NCBI RefSeq assembly: GCF_040545425.1
Contig: NZ_JBEPLW010000001.1
DNA: 64,000 nt
Strand: one strand, 5' to 3'
From: Bhargavaea ullalensis
GTDB lineage: Bacteria > Bacillota > Bacilli > Bacillales_A > Planococcaceae
Shown: in pieces, positions 60,817-64,000 of the stretch
Layout: the number at the start of each line of letters is the position of its first letter
Position numbering within the stretch: the stretch's first letter is position 1
Position numbers and translations under genes: made by a program
The notes under the pieces: generated by a model
Database searches by the model: none
What the model saw: the letters and a program-made list of their open reading frames with translations, nothing else
What the model was told of the DNA's origin: nothing

Positions 60817-62940
60817 TCAGTGCCAATTTCCGCCTCGATACGGCCCTTTCCTGAACGGCAGCCACCAGTTCCATTTCCCGAACAGCTTCATGAGGCTCGG
60901 GACGAGGAGGAGGCGGATGATCGTGGCGTCGATGGCGACAGCGATTGCGATGCCGACGCCGATCTGCTTGACCGGCATGACGTCGGTGAAGGCGAATGCG
61001 CCGGTCAGGACGATCATGATGAGCGCCGCGGAGGTGATGATCTTGCTCGTTGCGGCAAGCCCTTCTACGGTGGCGCGGTCGTTGTCGAAGTCCTTCGTGT
61101 ATTCCTCCTGGATGCGCGAGATGAGGAACACTTCGTAGTCCATGCTGAGTCCGAACACGAGGCTGAAGACGAGCACCGGGATGATGAGCGCGATCGTGCC
61201 CGCTTCAAGCCCGAAGTGGCCCCACTGGAAGATGTAGACGAGCGCGCCGAATGCAGCCGACAACCCGATGATGTTCATGAGGATCGCCTTCAGCGGGATG
61301 AGCACGGAGCGGAAGGCGATCATGAGGATGATGAACGTCGAGACGACGATCAGGGCGAGCACCCAGCCGATCTTGTCCCAGATTTCATCGAAAATCTCCT
61401 GGTTGAACTTCGGATAGCCGCCGACGGACAGGTTCCATCCCGTGTCTTTTTCCGCCCAGTTGCGTGCCCAGTCCTGGGCTTCTGCGGTGGCGCCGTCTGG
61501 CTTGAGCGACACCGGGATGAGAAGGGAATCGCCGTCCGTGAAGGCGTCCAGGAGCGGCTCGAGCGCTCCCGCGGCCTGCGGGGACTGCGCGGCCAGCATC
61601 CATTCGTCGGCACCGCCGATGTCGCCTTCCGTGAAGATCGTTGTGACGCCATCCGTCCGCGGATCGTCCAGCAGGGCGTCCTGGATTTTTTCAATCTCCC
61701 GGATGCCGTTTTCGCCATCCCAGCCGCCGTCGCGTTCTGCGATGAGATAGGCGTTGGAGTTGTTGAGGCCGAACTCGTCCTCGATCTTCTCGAAGGCCAG
61801 CCGGGAATCGTTCGTTTTCGGCAATGAATCCATTTCCGGGATGGTGAGTTCCATGTCCTTCACCGGGATCACGAAGATGCCGAGCACGAGGACGGCGCCG
61901 ATCGTCACAAGCACCGGCCGACGGATGACCCGTTCGGCGAACTTCCGCCAGCCGGTCGCCCCGTTTTCCTTCACTTTGATGACAGTCCACTTGTTCAGCC
62001 GGTCACCGAGCACGAGGAGAACCGACGGCAGCAGCGTGAGCGAAGTCAGGACGGCGAGCGCGACGAGGATCATGCCGCCAAGCCCGATGTTCTGGAAGAT
62101 TTCGATCCGGATGATGAACATGGCGCCGAGTCCGATGAACACGCAGAACGCCGAGAACAGCACCGATCGCCCGGCGGTCAGGATGGTCGTCCGGACTGCA
62201 TCCTCGACCGGCTGTTTTCTCCGCTCTTCGCGGTACCGGTTGATAAAGAGGAGCGAGAAGTCGATGGAGAGGGCGAGCCCGAGCATCGGGACGATGTTCA
62301 TGATGAAGATCGACAGGTCCACCGAGCCGCCGAGGATCGTCAGGATGCCGAACGTCGTCAGCACGGTCGCAATCGCGACAAAGAACGGCACGAGCGCCGC
62401 GACGACCGAACCGAATGCGAGCAGGAGGACGATAAGCGCAATCGGCAGCCCGATCGCCTCCGCCTTGATCAAGTCACGCTGGCTTGCCTTGTTGATGTCT
62501 TCTGTGATCGCGGATCCGCCTGTGAGCGTCGTGCCGCTTTCCTTCACCGCATCGCGGATGTCGGCCACCGCGGCCGGCATATCCGCTTCATCGTCAAACT
62601 GGAGCATCGCATAAGACAGTTCATCCGAATGGAGCGCATCATCATCAAGCGGGGAGACGATGTTCTCGGTGATGCCGAGCGTTTCCACCCGGTCCAGCTC
62701 CTGCCCGACCGACTCGTCGGACAGTCCGTCAAAAACGAGGAACAGCGTCTCCGCCGGCATGCCGAACTCATCGGCCACCCGTTCCATCACCTGTTCATGC
62801 TCGCCGTCCATCCGGAACCCGTCGCCTTCAAGGACACCGGGCAGCTTCACGGCCTGGAACGCCATGAATCCCGCGAGGAGAATCCAAAGAGCAATGATCC
62901 ACTTTGGAAAGCGGATCACAAAGTTTGCCAAACTGCGCAC
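60817..62940 (-). CDS. MMPL-family RND transporter (YdfJ-like)
   Basis: 707 residues with about twelve helices in two halves. Such proteins are proton-driven exporters of lipids, siderophores or drugs. Proton-relay aspartates lie in LALSIDFSLLFINRYREE and GLSMDYEVFLISRIQEEY, the classical MMPL pair. Size and layout match B. subtilis YdfJ. GTG 62940 follows AAAGGAAG at 8 bp. No regulator is adjacent. Confidence 0.9.
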   Translation of the reverse strand: MRSLANFVIRFPKWIIALWILLAGFMAFQAVKLPGVLEGDGFRMDGEHEQVMERVADEFGMPAETLFLVFDGLSDESVGQELDRVETLGITENIVSPLDDDALHSDELSYAMLQFDDEADMPAAVADIRDAVKESGTTLTGGSAITEDINKASQRDLIKAEAIGLPIALIVLLLAFGSVVAALVPFFVAIATVLTTFGILTILGGSVDLSIFIMNIVPMLGLALSIDFSLLFINRYREERRKQPVEDAVRTTILTAGRSVLFSAFCVFIGLGAMFIIRIEIFQNIGLGGMILVALAVLTSLTLLPSVLLVLGDRLNKWTVIKVKENGATGWRKFAERVIRRPVLVTIGAVLVLGIFVIPVKDMELTIPEMDSLPKTNDSRLAFEKIEDEFGLNNSNAYLIAERDGGWDGENGIREIEKIQDALLDDPRTDGVTTIFTEGDIGGADEWMLAAQSPQAAGALEPLLDAFTDGDSLLIPVSLKPDGATAEAQDWARNWAEKDTGWNLSVGGYPKFNQEIFDEIWDKIGWVLALIVVSTFIILMIAFRSVLIPLKAILMNIIGLSAAFGALVYIFQWGHFGLEAGTIALIIPVLVFSLVFGLSMDYEVFLISRIQEEYTKDFDNDRATVEGLAATSKIITSAALIMIVLTGAFAFTDVMPVKQIGVGIAIAVAIDATIIRLLLVPSLMKLFGKWNWWLPFRKGPYRGGNWH

Positions 62941-63076
62941 GGCACGTCTTCCTTTCCCTGCAAGTAATTGAATCTTTCTATCATCAGTTTACAGGACGAA
63001 AGGCGGGGTGTCGTGCGGGAGGGGGGTGAAAGTCGATAGTTGAAAAGCAGCACCCCGTGATGCCGGAAAAAAGGAA

Positions 63077-63102
63077 AAGAGGATGGCCATCGCCATCCTC
63101 TT
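63077..63102 (-). terminator. Terminator of carD
   Basis: AAGAGGATGGC pairs with GCCATCCTCTT around CATC; on the minus strand TTCCTTTTTT follows. Confidence 0.9.
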
Positions 63103-63112
63103 CTTCACTCAT

Positions 63113-63610
63113 TTAAACCCCTTGTCCCGCCAGAATCTGGTCATTGATCCGATCGCCGACTTCCTCTGCCGTCATGTCGAGCGCCAAGGCGATCTCGTGG
63201 AACAGCAGATTCTGGATCGTGGCGAGGGTTTTGCGGTCTTGGTCATACATTTTCTGGTCGGTTGTCAGCTGCTGGGTGATGAGGGCGTTCGCAACTTGTG
63301 CGATCTCTTTGCGGCTGCCCGTCCGCACAAGGATGTCATAGGCCCGGCCACGCTGTCTCGTGTCCTGGATCCATTCGATTCCCGGCTGGCCGAACAGTGC
63401 CATCAGTTCCTCGGCTTCCTTCCGGCTCATCACCTTCGTGATCTTCTGTTTTTTCCCGTCCGCGGGCGTGCTGATCTTCAGCGACGGTTCATCGAGCGGG
63501 TGCAGCAGGTAATACGTCCGTGTCTGGCCAAATAAGTCTTTCTCGCAAATGTCCGTGATCTTGCAGAGTCCATGTTTCGCATAGACGACGACATCTCCAA
63601 TCTCAAACAT
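63113..63610 (-). CDS. carD: CarD/CdnL-family transcription factor
   Basis: 165 residues. The N-terminal RNA-polymerase-interaction domain (FEIGDVVVYAKHGLCKITDI ... TYYLLHPLDEPSLKISTPAD) is followed by a helical DNA-binding domain (KEAEELMALF through TAEEVGDRIND). CarD proteins stabilise the open promoter complex. ATG 63610 has AAGGAGG at 8 bp; TTG 63616 is less likely. It has a near-consensus promoter whose -35 lies within a palindrome shared with the divergent marR gene. Confidence 0.92.
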   Translation of the reverse strand: MFEIGDVVVYAKHGLCKITDICEKDLFGQTRTYYLLHPLDEPSLKISTPADGKKQKITKVMSRKEAEELMALFGQPGIEWIQDTRQRGRAYDILVRTGSRKEIAQVANALITQQLTTDQKMYDQDRKTLATIQNLLFHEIALALDMTAEEVGDRINDQILAGQGV

Positions 63611-63636
63611 CCGCAAGGCCTCCTTCCGGTTGAAAC

Positions 63637-63651
63637 GTCAACCTGGTTTAC
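63637..63651. promoter_or_regulatory. MarR-type operator copy 2
   Basis: GTCAAC-CTG-GTTTAC, one mismatch from the perfect palindrome at 63680, lying just downstream of the carD -10. Confidence 0.55.
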
Positions 63652-63655
63652 ATAC

Positions 63656-63684
63656 ATTATACGCAACTTTCCCATTTTGGTCAA
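63656..63684 (-). promoter_or_regulatory. Consensus promoter of carD
   Basis: On the minus strand TTGACC (63679-63684), 17 bp, TATAAT (63656-63661). Confidence 0.88.
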
Positions 63685-63694
63685 CTTGGTTGAC
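63680..63694. promoter_or_regulatory. MarR-type operator copy 1
   Basis: GTCAAC-TTG-GTTGAC is a perfect palindrome overlapping the -35 boxes of both divergent promoters (carD and marR). Confidence 0.65.
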
Positions 63695-63718
63695 AAACGA
63701 GCCGGGGCTTGCCATGAT
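63690..63718 (+). promoter_or_regulatory. Promoter of marR
   Basis: TTGACA (63690-63695), 17 bp, CATGAT (63713-63718), about 40 bp before the marR start. Confidence 0.65.
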
Positions 63719-63758
63719 TAACACGAAATTCACGGGAACCGGAGAGGAAGAACAACAC

Positions 63759-64000
63759 ATGGACAAGCGCCAACCACGATTGATCGATCTGCTGGGGGAG
63801 CGGTATGCACAGCTCCGCCGGGCAGCGGAGGAGCGCTGGGAAGAAAGGTCGGACATGGAGATTTCAAGTTCCGAGTGGTTCATCATCGGCCGTATCGGAC
63901 AGCAGCAACCGACCATCACGGAAGTTGCCCGGCAGGCCGGCATCACACGGCAGGCCGCCCATAAACTCATCAAAAAACTTTTGGAAAAAGAACTCGTCGA
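63759..64000 (+). CDS. MarR-family regulator, N-terminal part (runs off window)
   Basis: About 80 residues are visible. The winged helix reads SSSEWFIIGRIGQQQPTITEVARQAGITRQAAHKLIKKL, a typical MarR recognition segment. ATG 63759 follows GGAGAGG. It diverges from carD across a promoter region holding two related palindromes, so autoregulation plus control of carD is likely. The C-terminal part lies beyond the window. Confidence 0.85.
   Translation, partial: MDKRQPRLIDLLGERYAQLRRAAEERWEERSDMEISSSEWFIIGRIGQQQPTITEVARQAGITRQAAHKLIKKLLEKELV

Overview
The window reads as chromosomal DNA of a GC-rich member of the Bacillales, most likely the Planococcaceae/Caryophanaceae. Evidence: strong Bacillus-type ribosome binding sites with frequent TTG/GTG starts, an alpha/beta small acid-soluble spore protein behind a sigma-G-like promoter, a csoR-copZ-copA copper set, a preQ1-I riboswitch ahead of queF/queC, PdaC-, YlbC-, YwbE- and AdhB-like proteins, a PurR-box purC and a pucABCDE-type xanthine dehydrogenase set. 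No rRNA, tRNA, CRISPR array, prophage or transposase gene was found. The genus assignment is inference.

Layout. 1-6.9 kb: tail of an unknown gene, spore protein, DUF1801 protein, dicarboxylate/amino-acid symporter, a reductase behind a Fur-like box, iadA-nhaC, GNAT. 7-9.3 kb: queuosine unit (promoter, preQ1-I riboswitch, queF, queC, VUT transporter). 9.3-15.5 kb: small genes, ResA-like thioredoxin, then csoR-copZ-copA with three matching operators. 15.6-24.4 kb: amidohydrolase, kinase/membrane fusion, ywbE, then divergent puc genes (pucAB leftward, pucDCE rightward). 24.4-35.3 kb: membrane and housekeeping genes (FUSC exporter, PstS-like protein, nitronate monooxygenase, CDF transporter, D,D-carboxypeptidase, DUF1835, EamA). 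35.3-39.8 kb: DnaA-box cluster, Crp/Fnr regulator, an atypical P1B ATPase with its HMA partner, cupin. 39.9-47.4 kb: diguanylate cyclase, purC, TetR/RND pump, Cu,Zn-SOD lipoprotein. 47.4-55.6 kb: CAP protein, DUF305, PdaC, AdhB, pentapeptide protein, VanZ protein. 55.6-60.7 kb: deaminase, MOSC and EamA genes mixed with visibly AT-richer pieces (SpoIIM-like, MFS, small membrane proteins, gene fragments), suggesting acquisition. 60.8-64 kb: MMPL transporter and divergent carD/marR sharing operator palindromes.

The most unusual signal is between the genes. Ten intergenic arrays, with seven or so different core sequences, are all built on the same 21-bp period (about 14 bp conserved core plus about 7 bp variable). 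Cores include GATAAAGATAACGC, GATACAATCAACGTT, AATCGTTCGACTCG, GAGTGAGCGC, GCGTCTCACTCG, GGTAGGGATTC and CGTACGGATCC. One is a 92-bp higher-order repeat made of three 21-mers and a 29-mer, present five times. They lie in divergent, convergent, tandem and intra-operon gaps and never inside a confidently called gene. I know of no named element with this property; constant period with changing sequence is the observation most worth following up.

Metal handling is the clearest functional theme: CsoR-controlled copper export, a second P1B ATPase with an HMA chaperone, a complete-ligand Cu,Zn-SOD, a DUF305 protein, a CDF transporter and a Fur-box reductase.
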